From E44-bin46 sp964354655 (GTDB lineage: Bacteria; Chloroflexota; Dehalococcoidia; Dehalococcoidales; E44-bin46): a stretch of DNA of 64,000 nucleotides. The notes below the pieces were generated by a model. The model did no database searches. It worked only from the letters and a program-made list of their open reading frames with translations, and was not told the DNA's origin. This document shows, piece by piece, positions 44,521 through 52,792 of the stretch. Location: positions 62,001 through 126,000 of the forward strand of contig CAYHAL010000001.1 of the NCBI GenBank assembly GCA_964354655.1, in the 5' to 3' direction. Each line of letters begins with the position of its first letter. The stretch's first letter is position 1. Position numbers and translations under genes: made by a program.

Positions 44521-45036
44521 ATGAATCTTAAAGCGTTATATAACTTGGGTTACGGTGTATATGTAGTATGCTCAAGAAAGGGGAAAAAGTTCAACGGGCA
44601 AATAGCCAACACCGTTTTTCAGGTAGCTTCTGAGCCGCCGACTATTGCTGTAGCCATCAACAGGAATAACCTGACCCATGAATTTATCACCCAAAGCAAG
44701 GTATTTACCGTCTCCATTCTCTTCCAGGATACACCCCTCCCTTTCATCGGTCGCTTTGGCTTTAAGTCAGGGCGAGACACAGATAAACTTGAGGGTATCA
44801 ATTATAAAATAGGCGAGACTCAAGCCCCGGTGGTTACTGATAATACCCTTGCCTATCTAGAGGCTAAGGTAACTAAACAAGTAGATGTGGGAACCCATAC
44901 TATTTTTATCGGGGAGCTGGTAGGAGCAGATGTCATTAAAGAAGGTGAGCCTATGACCTATGCCTACTATCATCAGGTTAAACGGGGCACCACACCCAAG
45001 ACTGCCCCAGTTTATATTGAAGAGAAAAGGAGGTAG
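44521..45036 (+). CDS. Flavin reductase-like protein (Hrb N-terminal-domain type)
   Basis: The 171-residue FMN-binding split barrel begins LYNLGYGVYVVCSRKGKKFNG and contains QVASEPPTIAVAINR, typical of the NAD(P)H:flavin oxidoreductase domain. In Moorella this domain is fused to rubredoxin as the high-molecular-weight rubredoxin (Hrb), the electron donor of a flavodiiron NO reductase. Here it is encoded separately, 8 bp before the rubredoxin gene and followed by a flavodiiron protein. Confidence 0.88.
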   Translation: MNLKALYNLGYGVYVVCSRKGKKFNGQIANTVFQVASEPPTIAVAINRNNLTHEFITQSKVFTVSILFQDTPLPFIGRFGFKSGRDTDKLEGINYKIGETQAPVVTDNTLAYLEAKVTKQVDVGTHTIFIGELVGADVIKEGEPMTYAYYHQVKRGTTPKTAPVYIEEKRR

Positions 45037-45044
45037 CGCCATAG

Positions 45045-45209
45045 ATGGCAAAATATGAATGTACCGTTTGCGGCTATGTCTATGACCCGGAATTGGGAGA
45101 CCCGGATAATGATATTGCCCCAGGGACACCATTTGAAGAGCTACCCGATGACTGGGTATGTCCCATATGTGGGGCTGGAAAAAGTGATTTTGAAAAAGTA
45201 GAAGAATAA
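45045..45209 (+). CDS. Rubredoxin
   Basis: A 54-residue rubredoxin with both metal pairs: CTVCGYVYDPELGD and CPICGAGKSDF. The central segment IAPGTPFEELPDDWVC is standard. It lies 8 bp after the flavin reductase stop and 36 bp before the flavodiiron protein, its likely partner. It carries single electrons to the diiron enzymes of this group. Confidence 0.97.
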   Translation: MAKYECTVCGYVYDPELGDPDNDIAPGTPFEELPDDWVCPICGAGKSDFEKVEE

Positions 45210-45245
45210 TGGGCTAACAGTGTTAGAAGGAAAATTGGAAGCAAG

Positions 45246-46430
45246 ATGAAACCGAGAGAGATAATACCCGAGGTCTACTGGGTAGGAGCCATTGACTGGG
45301 AGCGGCGCTTGTTTGACGCACTGATACCACTCCCTGATGGCACGAGCTATAACTCATACCTAATTAAAGGGAGTGAGAAGACAGCCCTTATTGATGCAGT
45401 AGACCCCACTATGCAGGATGTGCTGATAAATCACCTCAACCAGCTTGGGGTTGGGAATATAGACTATGTGGTTGCCAATCATGCCGAGCAAGACCACTCT
45501 GGCACTATCCCTCAACTCCTAGAGAAATACCCTCGGGCAAAAGTCATTACCACACCTAAAGGCAAGGGGATGCTCATCGACCTGCTCAGGATTCCACAGG
45601 AGAAATTCATAACCGTCAACGATAAAGAGACCATTTCGCTGGGAGATAAAACCCTGGAGTTTATCCATGCCCCATGGGTTCACTGGCCGGAGACAATGCT
45701 TACCTATTTAAGAGAAGATAAGATACTGTTCCCCTGTGATTTGTTCGGTTCCCACCTAGCTACCACCGACCTGTATGTAACTGATGAAGGGCAAGTCTAC
45801 GAGGCAGCCAAGAGGTATTATGCCGAAATCATGATGCCCTTCCGCACCAATATCCAAACGCACCTGGAGAGGGTAAAAGACTACGAAATTGCTGTCATTG
45901 CTCCCAGCCACGGTCCTCTGTATGATAGACCGGAGTTTATCCTAAAAGCCTATTATAGCTGGGTGTTTGATGAGCCCAGAAACATCGTGGTATTACCTTA
46001 CGTCTCAATGCACGGCAGCACCCGTAAGATGGTTGAATACCTTGTCGGGGCTTTAGTCCAAAGGGGCGTGACCGTGAAACAATTCGACCTCACCGTGACT
46101 GACATCGGGAAGCTAGCCATGGCATTGGTAGATGCCGCCACAATTGTCATCGGGACACCTACCATTCTAGCTAGTGCACATCCGAAGGTTATCTATGCTG
46201 CCTTCCTAGCCAATGCCCTGAGACCCAAACTGAGGTTTGCCTCTATTATCGGTTCCTATGGCTGGGGAGGTAAGGCTGTGGAGCAACTGGCTGGGATGAT
46301 TCCTAACTTAAAAGTAGAAATATTGGCACCGGTGCTCACCAAGGGCTTACCCGGAGAAGCCGATTTCACGGCACTGGATAATTTGGCAGATACCATCGCC
46401 CAAAAACACAAAGAGCATAACTTGACATAA
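45246..46430 (+). CDS. Flavodiiron protein (FprA-type O2/NO reductase)
   Basis: The 394-residue A-type flavoprotein has a metallo-beta-lactamase-fold diiron domain with NHAEQDHSG (H79, E81, D83, H84), later His and Asp ligands (APWVHWPETM and FGSHL), and a C-terminal flavodoxin domain starting PYVSMHGSTRKMVEY. It reduces O2 to water or NO to N2O. It is in line with the separate flavin reductase and rubredoxin genes before it. Confidence 0.95.
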   Translation: MKPREIIPEVYWVGAIDWERRLFDALIPLPDGTSYNSYLIKGSEKTALIDAVDPTMQDVLINHLNQLGVGNIDYVVANHAEQDHSGTIPQLLEKYPRAKVITTPKGKGMLIDLLRIPQEKFITVNDKETISLGDKTLEFIHAPWVHWPETMLTYLREDKILFPCDLFGSHLATTDLYVTDEGQVYEAAKRYYAEIMMPFRTNIQTHLERVKDYEIAVIAPSHGPLYDRPEFILKAYYSWVFDEPRNIVVLPYVSMHGSTRKMVEYLVGALVQRGVTVKQFDLTVTDIGKLAMALVDAATIVIGTPTILASAHPKVIYAAFLANALRPKLRFASIIGSYGWGGKAVEQLAGMIPNLKVEILAPVLTKGLPGEADFTALDNLADTIAQKHKEHNLT

Positions 46431-46443
46431 AGGAGGTGAAAAG

Positions 46444-46821
46444 GTGACAGCAAGAAAGCAGGTCTATAGATGTAATGTTTGCGGCAACATCGTTGAGGTG
46501 CTACATACCGGGAAGGGAGAGCTGGTCTGTTGCGGACAGTCGATGGAGCTACTCCAGGAGAAAACAGCCGATGTTGGCTTGGAAAAGCACGTGCCGGTTA
46601 TAGAAGCAACGGCTAAAGGAGTAAAAGTCAAGGTCGGCGAAGTTCCTCACCCGATGGAAGAAAAGCACTACATAGAGTGGATTGAGGTAATAACTGACAG
46701 CGGTAGTTGCCGGAAGTTCCTCAAGCCAGGAGATAAGCCAGAAGCGGAATTTGAAATCAGGGGACAAAAGGTAGTCGCCAGAGAGTATTGCAATATCCAT
46801 GGCTTGTGGAAATCGGGCTAA
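46444..46821 (+). CDS. Desulfoferrodoxin (2Fe-superoxide reductase)
   Basis: A 125-residue enzyme starting at GTG 46444 with AAAGGAGG upstream. The N-terminal domain has the CNVCGN and VCCGQSM cysteines of the desulforedoxin centre, and the C-terminal part carries the catalytic iron site: His ligands in EKHVPVIE, EKHYIEWIEV and the CNIHGLW ending. It reduces superoxide to peroxide without making O2. It belongs to the same plus-strand stress group. Confidence 0.95.
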   Translation: MTARKQVYRCNVCGNIVEVLHTGKGELVCCGQSMELLQEKTADVGLEKHVPVIEATAKGVKVKVGEVPHPMEEKHYIEWIEVITDSGSCRKFLKPGDKPEAEFEIRGQKVVAREYCNIHGLWKSG

Positions 46822-46874
46822 AAGACTAGACTTCTAAAACCAACTCAGCGTAGACAAAATAAAGGAGGTACAAA

Positions 46875-47522
46875 ATGGAAGAGGTTAAAGAGATTAGGCT
46901 CCCCCGAATAGGCGAGCCAGCACCAGACTTTGAAGCAGTAACCACGCATGTAAGGGTCAAGCTGGAGGACTTCAAAGGGGGTTGGCTAGTTCTATTCTCC
47001 CACCCGGCGGATTTCACGCCGGTGTGCACCACCGAGTTCATCGCCTTTGCTGAAATCTACCCTGAACTGCAAAAGCGGGGTGCGGAGCTGCTGGGGCTGA
47101 GTATTGACAGCATCTCCTCACATATTGCCTGGGTGCGCAATATTGAGGAGAAAACCGGGGTGAAGATACCATTCCCCATCATCGCTGACCTCAACAAGGA
47201 GGTTTCTACTGCCTACGGCATGATTCATCCGGGGGAAAGTAAGACCGAGACGGTAAGGTGCGTTTTCATAATTGACCCCAAGCAGATTATCAGGGCAATC
47301 CTCTATTACCCGCTGACCACAGGCAGGAATATGCAGGAGATACTGAGGATAATAGACGCCCTGCAGACGACCGATGAGTACAAGGTAGCTACCCCGGCTA
47401 ACTGGAAGCCGGGTGATATGGTAGTGGTGCCACCGCCCAGCACACAGGAAATGGCTGAAGAAAGAGTTAAGCAGAAGGAATACGAGTGCATGGACTGGTA
47501 CCTGTGTAAGAAGAAGCTCTAA
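46875..47522 (+). CDS. Peroxiredoxin (Prx6/1-Cys type)
   Basis: This 215-residue enzyme has the peroxidatic Cys C51 in FTPVCTTEF, the SIDSISSHIAWVR segment and the long C-terminal dimerisation arm of the 1-Cys class, with a late YECMDWYLC motif that could supply a resolving Cys. It reduces peroxides. AAAGGAGG is upstream of the ATG. It closes the peroxide step after superoxide reductase. Confidence 0.92.
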   Translation: MEEVKEIRLPRIGEPAPDFEAVTTHVRVKLEDFKGGWLVLFSHPADFTPVCTTEFIAFAEIYPELQKRGAELLGLSIDSISSHIAWVRNIEEKTGVKIPFPIIADLNKEVSTAYGMIHPGESKTETVRCVFIIDPKQIIRAILYYPLTTGRNMQEILRIIDALQTTDEYKVATPANWKPGDMVVVPPPSTQEMAEERVKQKEYECMDWYLCKKKL

Positions 47523-47535
47523 ATAGGAGGATAAT

Positions 47536-47757
47536 ATGGCATGTATTAGCACAGATGGTACGCTTACCGAGTCAGGCACCATGATGTTCCGTGTCCTTAA
47601 CTCGGGGCCGGTGTCTCCTGAGGAAATCGCCCAAAAGACTGGACTCCCCATGTATAGGGTAAGAGGTGGTCTGCGTGACCTTGTTCCTGCCGGCTATGTC
47701 ATACAGAAGGGCGATAAGTATCAGCTCACCGAGAAGGGGGCTGCCCTACTAAAGTAG
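47536..47757 (+). CDS. Small winged-helix-like protein
   Basis: A 73-residue protein of unknown function. Residues 20-70 resemble a winged helix (SPEEIAQKTGLPMYRVRGGLRDLVPAGYV), followed by a wing-like KGDKYQLTEKG. It lies 13 bp after the peroxiredoxin gene with GGAGG upstream, so it may be a regulator or partner of the stress group. There is no cysteine sensor beyond one Cys at position 3. Confidence 0.6.
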   Translation: MACISTDGTLTESGTMMFRVLNSGPVSPEEIAQKTGLPMYRVRGGLRDLVPAGYVIQKGDKYQLTEKGAALLK

Positions 47758-47853
47758 CACCTCGGACAATGTGAGAGACATATGGACACGGATTAATAAG
47801 TTATGCTATATTACAGGAGCTATTTTAATGCACATGAAGGAGGGAGAATTACA

Positions 47854-48297
47854 ATGGCAAAAAAAGAAGAACTGATAAAGATGCTGAACCAGGCTTTGGA
47901 ACTGGAGCACGCGGCAAGGGTACAGTACCTGTCTCATGCCGAACTGGTAGATGGACTAAATGCTGAACCAATAGTCGCCCGACTAAAAGAGCTGGCTGGT
48001 GATGAGAAGGGGCATGAGGACGTATTCAGGGAGTTAATTGGCAGTTACCTAGGTGGTGTGCCCTCTACGGGTATTGCTGAAACCCATCCAGCCAAGACGG
48101 TAAACGAGATTTTGAAAGTAAACCTTGCCGACGAAAAACATGCCGTTGACGTCTACATGGGGATATTGAATAAAATAGGTGGAATGAAAGACGAACTAAA
48201 GTACGAATACTTTCAATTAGAGCATAGCGTCAGGCATGTAATTCAGGATGAGCAGGAGCACATTGCTGAACTAAAGCTCCTCCTAGGTCAGAAGTAA
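47854..48297 (+). CDS. Ferritin-like/bacterioferritin-type protein
   Basis: The 147-residue protein, started at ATG 47854 with GAAGGAGGGA upstream, has the ferritin-like helices LEHAARVQYLSHAELV, AGDEKGHEDVF, ADEKHAVDVYM and QDEQEHIAEL carrying E/ExxH diiron ligands. A longer frame to 47803 has no good ribosome site. It resembles bacterioferritin/DPSL-like proteins that store iron or remove peroxide. It ends the stress gene group, before a strong hairpin. Confidence 0.85.
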   Translation: MAKKEELIKMLNQALELEHAARVQYLSHAELVDGLNAEPIVARLKELAGDEKGHEDVFRELIGSYLGGVPSTGIAETHPAKTVNEILKVNLADEKHAVDVYMGILNKIGGMKDELKYEYFQLEHSVRHVIQDEQEHIAELKLLLGQK

Positions 48298-48337
48298 ATA
48301 GTGTCTGCTGTGACCATGTTACGAAGAGTACTTTATG

Positions 48338-48374
48338 GGATAAGGTGCTATGTGATTTATATAGCACCTTATCC
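48338..48374. terminator. Bidirectional terminator between ferritin-like gene and tRNA-Gly
   Basis: A 14-bp perfect stem (GGATAAGGTGCTAT and complement) with a 9-base loop. It lies 40 bases after the ferritin-like stop and before the convergent tRNA-Gly. Confidence 0.75.
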
Positions 48375-48407
48375 GTATTTAATACATGCTTCTGCTTTAA
48401 GAAAAGG

Positions 48408-48482
48408 TGGAGCGGGTGATGGGATTCGAACCCACGACGTCTTGCTTGGGAAGCAAGCACTCTGCCGCTGAGTTACACCCGC
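48408..48482 (-). tRNA. tRNA-Gly (CCC)
   Basis: A complete cloverleaf of 75 nt read on the minus strand, with CCA encoded. The acceptor is GCGGGTG/CACCCGC, the anticodon stem CTTGC/GCAAG encloses TTCCCAA giving anticodon CCC, and the T-arm is GTGGG TTCGAAT CCCAT. Confidence 0.93.
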
Positions 48483-48550
48483 CCAAATCATATCTATTTT
48501 AACTCCAAAGTCCGTAAGTGTAAAGAGGGAGAATGCCGACAGCCCAATCA

Positions 48551-48580
48551 TTGACAAACGCCTTTTATTTCTGCTAATTT
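48551..48580 (+). promoter_or_regulatory. Candidate promoter for the 2-oxoacid dehydrogenase-lipoate operon
   Basis: TTGACA at 48551-48556 and TAATTT at 48575-48580 are 18 bp apart, about 136 bp before the E1 alpha start. The gap to the gene holds no other ORF. Confidence 0.45.
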
Positions 48581-48715
48581 TACAACGGCGAAAGGAGGGA
48601 AAATATACGGAAGCTACCGTAACTTGTTTTGGCGCAACGTTATCGCAAATAGCGCTTGATGGGAGTAAAGCAATTGACGAATTGACCGCAGAAGAGAAAG
48701 GGGATAGAAAATACT

Positions 48716-49675
48716 ATGGCAATAGCGAAAGAAAAACTAAGAGATATGTATCGGGTGATGGTTCGAATTAGAACCTTTGAGAACAGGGCTTATAAAGAAT
48801 TTGCTGCCGGGAATATTCCCGGTTTTGTTCACCTGTATGCTGGCGAAGAGGCAATAGCTGCTGGTGCCTGTGCTAATCTTAGGCCTGACGACTATATCAC
48901 CAGCACTCACCGTGGGCATGGGCATCTAATTGCTAAGGGCGGAAAGACCGACCGAATGATGGCTGAGCTATATGGCAAGAAGACGGGCTATAACAAGGGT
49001 AAGGGAGGCTCGATGCACATCGCCGAGGTAGATATTGGCATATTGGGTGCTAATGCCATTGTCGGCGCTGGAATACCAATTGCTGGCGGGGCTGCCCTTT
49101 CAGCTAAGCTGAGAGGAACTAATCAGGTTAGTGTCTGTTTTCTTGGTGATGGCGCATGCAATACCAGCCGATTTCACGAGGGGGTAAATCTGGCTTCAAT
49201 CTGGAAGCTTCCCATAGTCTATGTCATTGAAAACAATGTATATGCCGAGACTACTCCCGTGAGCTATGCTATGAACATACCTAAAATTGCTGGGAGAGCC
49301 GCCGCATACGGTATTCCAGGCAAAACTGTTGACGGCAATGATGTGCTAGCGGTATATGAGGTAGTAGGTGAGGCAGTTACCAGAGCCAAAAAGGGCGAGG
49401 GTCCAAGTCTTATAGAATGTATAACCTGTCGACACTACGGGCACTTTGAGGGAGATACCCAGACCTACCGAACTAAACGAGAGTTTGAGGAGTGCCATAA
49501 GAGGGACCCCATCCCAAGGTTTAGAAAGAAACTGATTGAAATGGGGGTATTGACCGATAAGGAAGCCGATAAAATTCATCAGGAATTGGAGGCGGAAATA
49601 GATGAAGCGGTGAAATTTGCCGCAGAAAGCCCGTTCCCAGACCCTGAGGAAACCCTGGAGGATGTCTACACTTAA
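48716..49675 (+). CDS. 2-oxoacid dehydrogenase E1 alpha subunit (PdhA/AcoA-like)
   Basis: A 319-residue thiamine diphosphate enzyme subunit. It has GGSMHIAE, GANAIVGAGIPIAGGAAL, the GDGACNTSRFHEGVNLAS thiamine-magnesium motif and the ENNVYAE segment. It would decarboxylate pyruvate or acetoin with the beta subunit encoded next. The substrate (pyruvate versus acetoin) cannot be fixed from these data, but the lipoate genes behind it support a full E1-E2 complex. Confidence 0.9.
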   Translation: MAIAKEKLRDMYRVMVRIRTFENRAYKEFAAGNIPGFVHLYAGEEAIAAGACANLRPDDYITSTHRGHGHLIAKGGKTDRMMAELYGKKTGYNKGKGGSMHIAEVDIGILGANAIVGAGIPIAGGAALSAKLRGTNQVSVCFLGDGACNTSRFHEGVNLASIWKLPIVYVIENNVYAETTPVSYAMNIPKIAGRAAAYGIPGKTVDGNDVLAVYEVVGEAVTRAKKGEGPSLIECITCRHYGHFEGDTQTYRTKREFEECHKRDPIPRFRKKLIEMGVLTDKEADKIHQELEAEIDEAVKFAAESPFPDPEETLEDVYT

Positions 49676-49686
49676 GGAGTAAAAAA

Positions 49687-50670
49687 ATGAAAATGAAGGA
49701 GATAACCTTTCAAAAGGCGATAAATGAAGCTGTTGATGAAGAAATGGCGAGAGACCCAACCATATTTATCCTCGGTGAGGATATAGGAAAACATTGGGGT
49801 GCTTCTCTTGGTGAGTTCGCTGGTTTATTTGATAAGTATGGAGCCGAGAGGGTAAGGGAAACACCTATCTCGGAGACAGCAATCTTGGGGGGAGCAATAG
49901 GTGCGGCAGCCACCGGGATGAGACCAATCGCATATTTGTACTTTGATGATTTTTTGGGGGTGTGTGGGGATGAGCTGATAAACCAGCTTCAAATGAAATA
50001 CATGTATGGCGGAAAGACAAAATTACCGCTGACCATCACTGCCTACATTGGTGCCGGCTTATCGGCTGCTCACCAGCACTCTAAATGCCTCTTCGGATGG
50101 CTGATGAATATCTCAGGGCTTAAGATTGTAGCCCCTTCAACTCCCTATGATGCTAAGGGCTTGCTTAAGTCAGCCATCAGAGAGGATAATCCGGTGATAT
50201 TTCTGGAACACAAGGTGCTGCTTTTAAGCAGGGAAACCAGCCAGATACCGGTGGAAGAATACACCATACCCCTGGGAAAAGCAGATATCAAGAGGGAGGG
50301 TAGTGATGTTACCGTGGTGGCAATAGCGCTTATGGTTCACCGGGCACTGGCTGCCGCCGACAAGCTTCAAGAAAAGGACATAAGCATAGAGGTTGTTGAC
50401 CCCCGAAGCTTAGTGCCTCTTGATAAGCAGGCTATCATTGACTCAGTCAAAAAGACGGGTAGGCTGGTGATTATGGATGAAGAGCCTAAGAGTGCCAGCG
50501 CCGCCGCCGAAATTGCTGCCATGGTAGCTGAGGAGGCGTTTGACTTCCTTGATGCGCCAATAAGAAGGGTCTGTGCCCCTAATACACCTATCCCCTTCAG
50601 CCCAGTCCTGGAGAAATTCTGGATGCCAAGCGAGGAAGACTTGATCAAGGCGGTAACCGAGGTTATGTAG
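49687..50670 (+). CDS. 2-oxoacid dehydrogenase E1 beta subunit
   Basis: The 327-residue beta subunit has FILGEDIGKHWGASLG, ETPISETAILGGAIGAA and YIGAGLSAAHQHSK (the His-rich segment near the active site), and ends with the transketolase C-terminal domain. It starts 11 bp after the alpha stop. It forms the E1 tetramer with the preceding gene. Confidence 0.9.
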   Translation: MKMKEITFQKAINEAVDEEMARDPTIFILGEDIGKHWGASLGEFAGLFDKYGAERVRETPISETAILGGAIGAAATGMRPIAYLYFDDFLGVCGDELINQLQMKYMYGGKTKLPLTITAYIGAGLSAAHQHSKCLFGWLMNISGLKIVAPSTPYDAKGLLKSAIREDNPVIFLEHKVLLLSRETSQIPVEEYTIPLGKADIKREGSDVTVVAIALMVHRALAAADKLQEKDISIEVVDPRSLVPLDKQAIIDSVKKTGRLVIMDEEPKSASAAAEIAAMVAEEAFDFLDAPIRRVCAPNTPIPFSPVLEKFWMPSEEDLIKAVTEVM

Positions 50671-50720
50671 TTTGTTTTATAATGCTAATATAACATTAAA
50701 ATGTTTCTGGAGGTAGAAGA

Positions 50721-51983
50721 ATGGCAGTTCAGATATTGATGCCCAAGCTTGGGATGAGCACAGCACCGCTTACACTGGTTGAGTGGAAGGCAAAGGAAGG
50801 TGAGCCAGTTGAACAAGGCAACGTCGTCTTAGTGGTAGAGACGGAGAAAATTAGGCATGACATTGAGGCTGAGGTTTCAGGCTTCCTTCACATTTTGGTT
50901 AAAGAGGGACTGGAAGTACCGATAGGCACAGTGGTCGGTGTTATCGCTAAAACAAAGGAAGAATTAGCGGCACTTCAAAAGGAAAAACCAAAGGGAGCAA
51001 CTAAGGCTGCTGAAGTTAAAGAAGCGCCTCCAGCGGAAGCTGCGCAAGCCGAGGCACCACCTGCCGTCGAGGCTGAGGCTAAGGAGCGTATTCTAATATC
51101 CCCGGTGGCTCGTAAGCTGGCGGAGGAGCACGTGATAGATATCACCACCATAACTGGCACCGGCCCGGGGGGGAGGATTGTTAGGGAGGATATTGAGAAG
51201 GAAATAGAGGCGAAGAAGAAAGCCAAAGTAACCCCTGAAGTAACCCCCGAAGTTTACCAGGGTAGAAGAGTGAAATCAGTAATCCCCCTCAAGGGAATGA
51301 GGAAAGTAATCGCCGAACACATGCACCGCAGTCTATCAATCTCAGCCCAGCTTACACTCATGGGTGAGATTGACATGACTGAGATGGTCAAGTTACGCCA
51401 AGGCCTGGTTGCCAAGGAAAAGGCTCTGGGTACCAGAATCACCTATACCGACTTATTCGTATTTGTAGCTGCCAGATTACTTAAAGAACTCCCGATAGTT
51501 AATGCCAGTCTTATAGATAACGAGATTAAAATCTGGGAGAATATAAATATTGGGGTTGCCACTGCCTTGGAAGAGGGGCTCATTGTCCCGGTAGTAAAGG
51601 ATGCCGATAAGAAATCGCTGGTGGAGATAAGTAAGACAGTAAGGAGTCTAGTCCAGAAAGCAAGAGAAGGAAAAGTGATGCCTGACGAGGTTACCGGCGG
51701 AACCTTCACCATTACCAACCTGGGGGCGCTCGGTGGGGGATACCGCTTTGAGACCGTTATCATAAACCAGCCAGAGGCGGCAATTCTAGGAACCGGAGGC
51801 ATTACCGACAGGGCTGTAGTCAGAGATGGTAAGATTGTAATCAGACCTATTATGACGTATTACTTTACTTATGACCACCGGGTATTTACCGGTGCCGTGG
51901 CAGCCCAGTTTATGACTAGTGCCACCCAATTAATGGAAACCCCCGGGACTTTTGCTAGTCTAGAAAAGAGCAACATTTCATAG
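50721..51983 (+). CDS. Dihydrolipoyl acyltransferase E2 with a substituted HxxxDG motif
   Basis: The 420-residue E2 has one lipoyl domain (lipoyl Lys K43 in VVETEKIRHDIEA), an Ala/Glu/Pro-rich linker, an E3-binding domain (ISPVARKLAEEHVIDI, near 130) and a catalytic domain. The active-site His is H386 in the YDHRVFTGA segment, but the Asp that normally follows (HxxxDG) is Thr at 390. The family transfers an acyl group to CoA. No E3 gene is present in this cluster. Confidence 0.88.
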   Translation: MAVQILMPKLGMSTAPLTLVEWKAKEGEPVEQGNVVLVVETEKIRHDIEAEVSGFLHILVKEGLEVPIGTVVGVIAKTKEELAALQKEKPKGATKAAEVKEAPPAEAAQAEAPPAVEAEAKERILISPVARKLAEEHVIDITTITGTGPGGRIVREDIEKEIEAKKKAKVTPEVTPEVYQGRRVKSVIPLKGMRKVIAEHMHRSLSISAQLTLMGEIDMTEMVKLRQGLVAKEKALGTRITYTDLFVFVAARLLKELPIVNASLIDNEIKIWENINIGVATALEEGLIVPVVKDADKKSLVEISKTVRSLVQKAREGKVMPDEVTGGTFTITNLGALGGGYRFETVIINQPEAAILGTGGITDRAVVRDGKIVIRPIMTYYFTYDHRVFTGAVAAQFMTSATQLMETPGTFASLEKSNIS

Positions 51984-52093
51984 AATAGGAAGACAGGCTT
52001 AGATATTAGGTCTGTATTAGTCCCTGGGCTACTAGCCTCTTTTGAAATAGAATCGTGGTATGATACTTCGAGCAAGGTAAGATTGGTAGAGGA

Positions 52094-52792
52094 ATGCTTT
52101 GTATTGTTTATCAGCTTGGGTTAATAACGTATAGTGAAGCCTATCATCTGCAGAGACAGCTCCTCTGTCAGAGAGTTAACAATGAGATAGCAGATACACT
52201 TCTCCTCCTGGAGCACCCCCCCACCATCACCATCGGTAAATCTGGTAAATTGGAAAATGTCCTCGCTTCTCAAGCCCAATTAGCCTCAGCCGGAGTATCT
52301 TTATTCTTCATCGACAGGGGGGGTGACGTTACCTACCACGGCCCGGGCCAACTAGTGGCTTATCCCATTATTGACCTCAGACAGCGGGGGATGGATGTTC
52401 ACCAATATCTTCGTGACCTTGAGGAAGTAATCATAAGAACGCTAAACGACTTTTCTATAACTGCCAGTAGAGATAGCAGCCATGCTGGGGTTTGGGTAAG
52501 AGGTGAGGAGATTGCTGCCATGGGGCTCCGTATAAGCAAATGGGTTAGTATGCATGGATTCGCCCTCAATGTAAACATAGACCTTGAGCAATTCTCACTG
52601 ATAAACCCGTGCGGCTTCAACGATAGGAAAGCCACGTCCATCTCCAGTCTACTTTCTCAGGACGTATCAATAGAAGCGGTAATAGAAAAGCTATTAGCCC
52701 GTTTTTCGGAAGTTTTTAACGCCCAAATGGAACCGGGTTCAGATATATTGGCAGGAGCTGCTTATGAAAGGAAGACTGCCGTTTTGGTTTAA
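52094..52792 (+). CDS. lipB: Octanoyltransferase LipB with Glu in place of the catalytic Lys
   Basis: The 232-residue protein matches LipB: HPPTITIGKSG, FIDRGGDVTYHGPGQLVAYPI, SMHGFALNVNIDLEQF and the acyl-enzyme Cys in INPCGF. In LipB a Lys sits right before the I(A/C)xxG segment and acts with the Cys; here the residues are GEEIAAMG, giving Glu at 139. The rest of the family signature is intact. It moves octanoyl from ACP to E2 or GcvH. Its 3' end overlaps lipA by 29 bp. Confidence 0.85.
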   Translation: MLCIVYQLGLITYSEAYHLQRQLLCQRVNNEIADTLLLLEHPPTITIGKSGKLENVLASQAQLASAGVSLFFIDRGGDVTYHGPGQLVAYPIIDLRQRGMDVHQYLRDLEEVIIRTLNDFSITASRDSSHAGVWVRGEEIAAMGLRISKWVSMHGFALNVNIDLEQFSLINPCGFNDRKATSISSLLSQDVSIEAVIEKLLARFSEVFNAQMEPGSDILAGAAYERKTAVLV

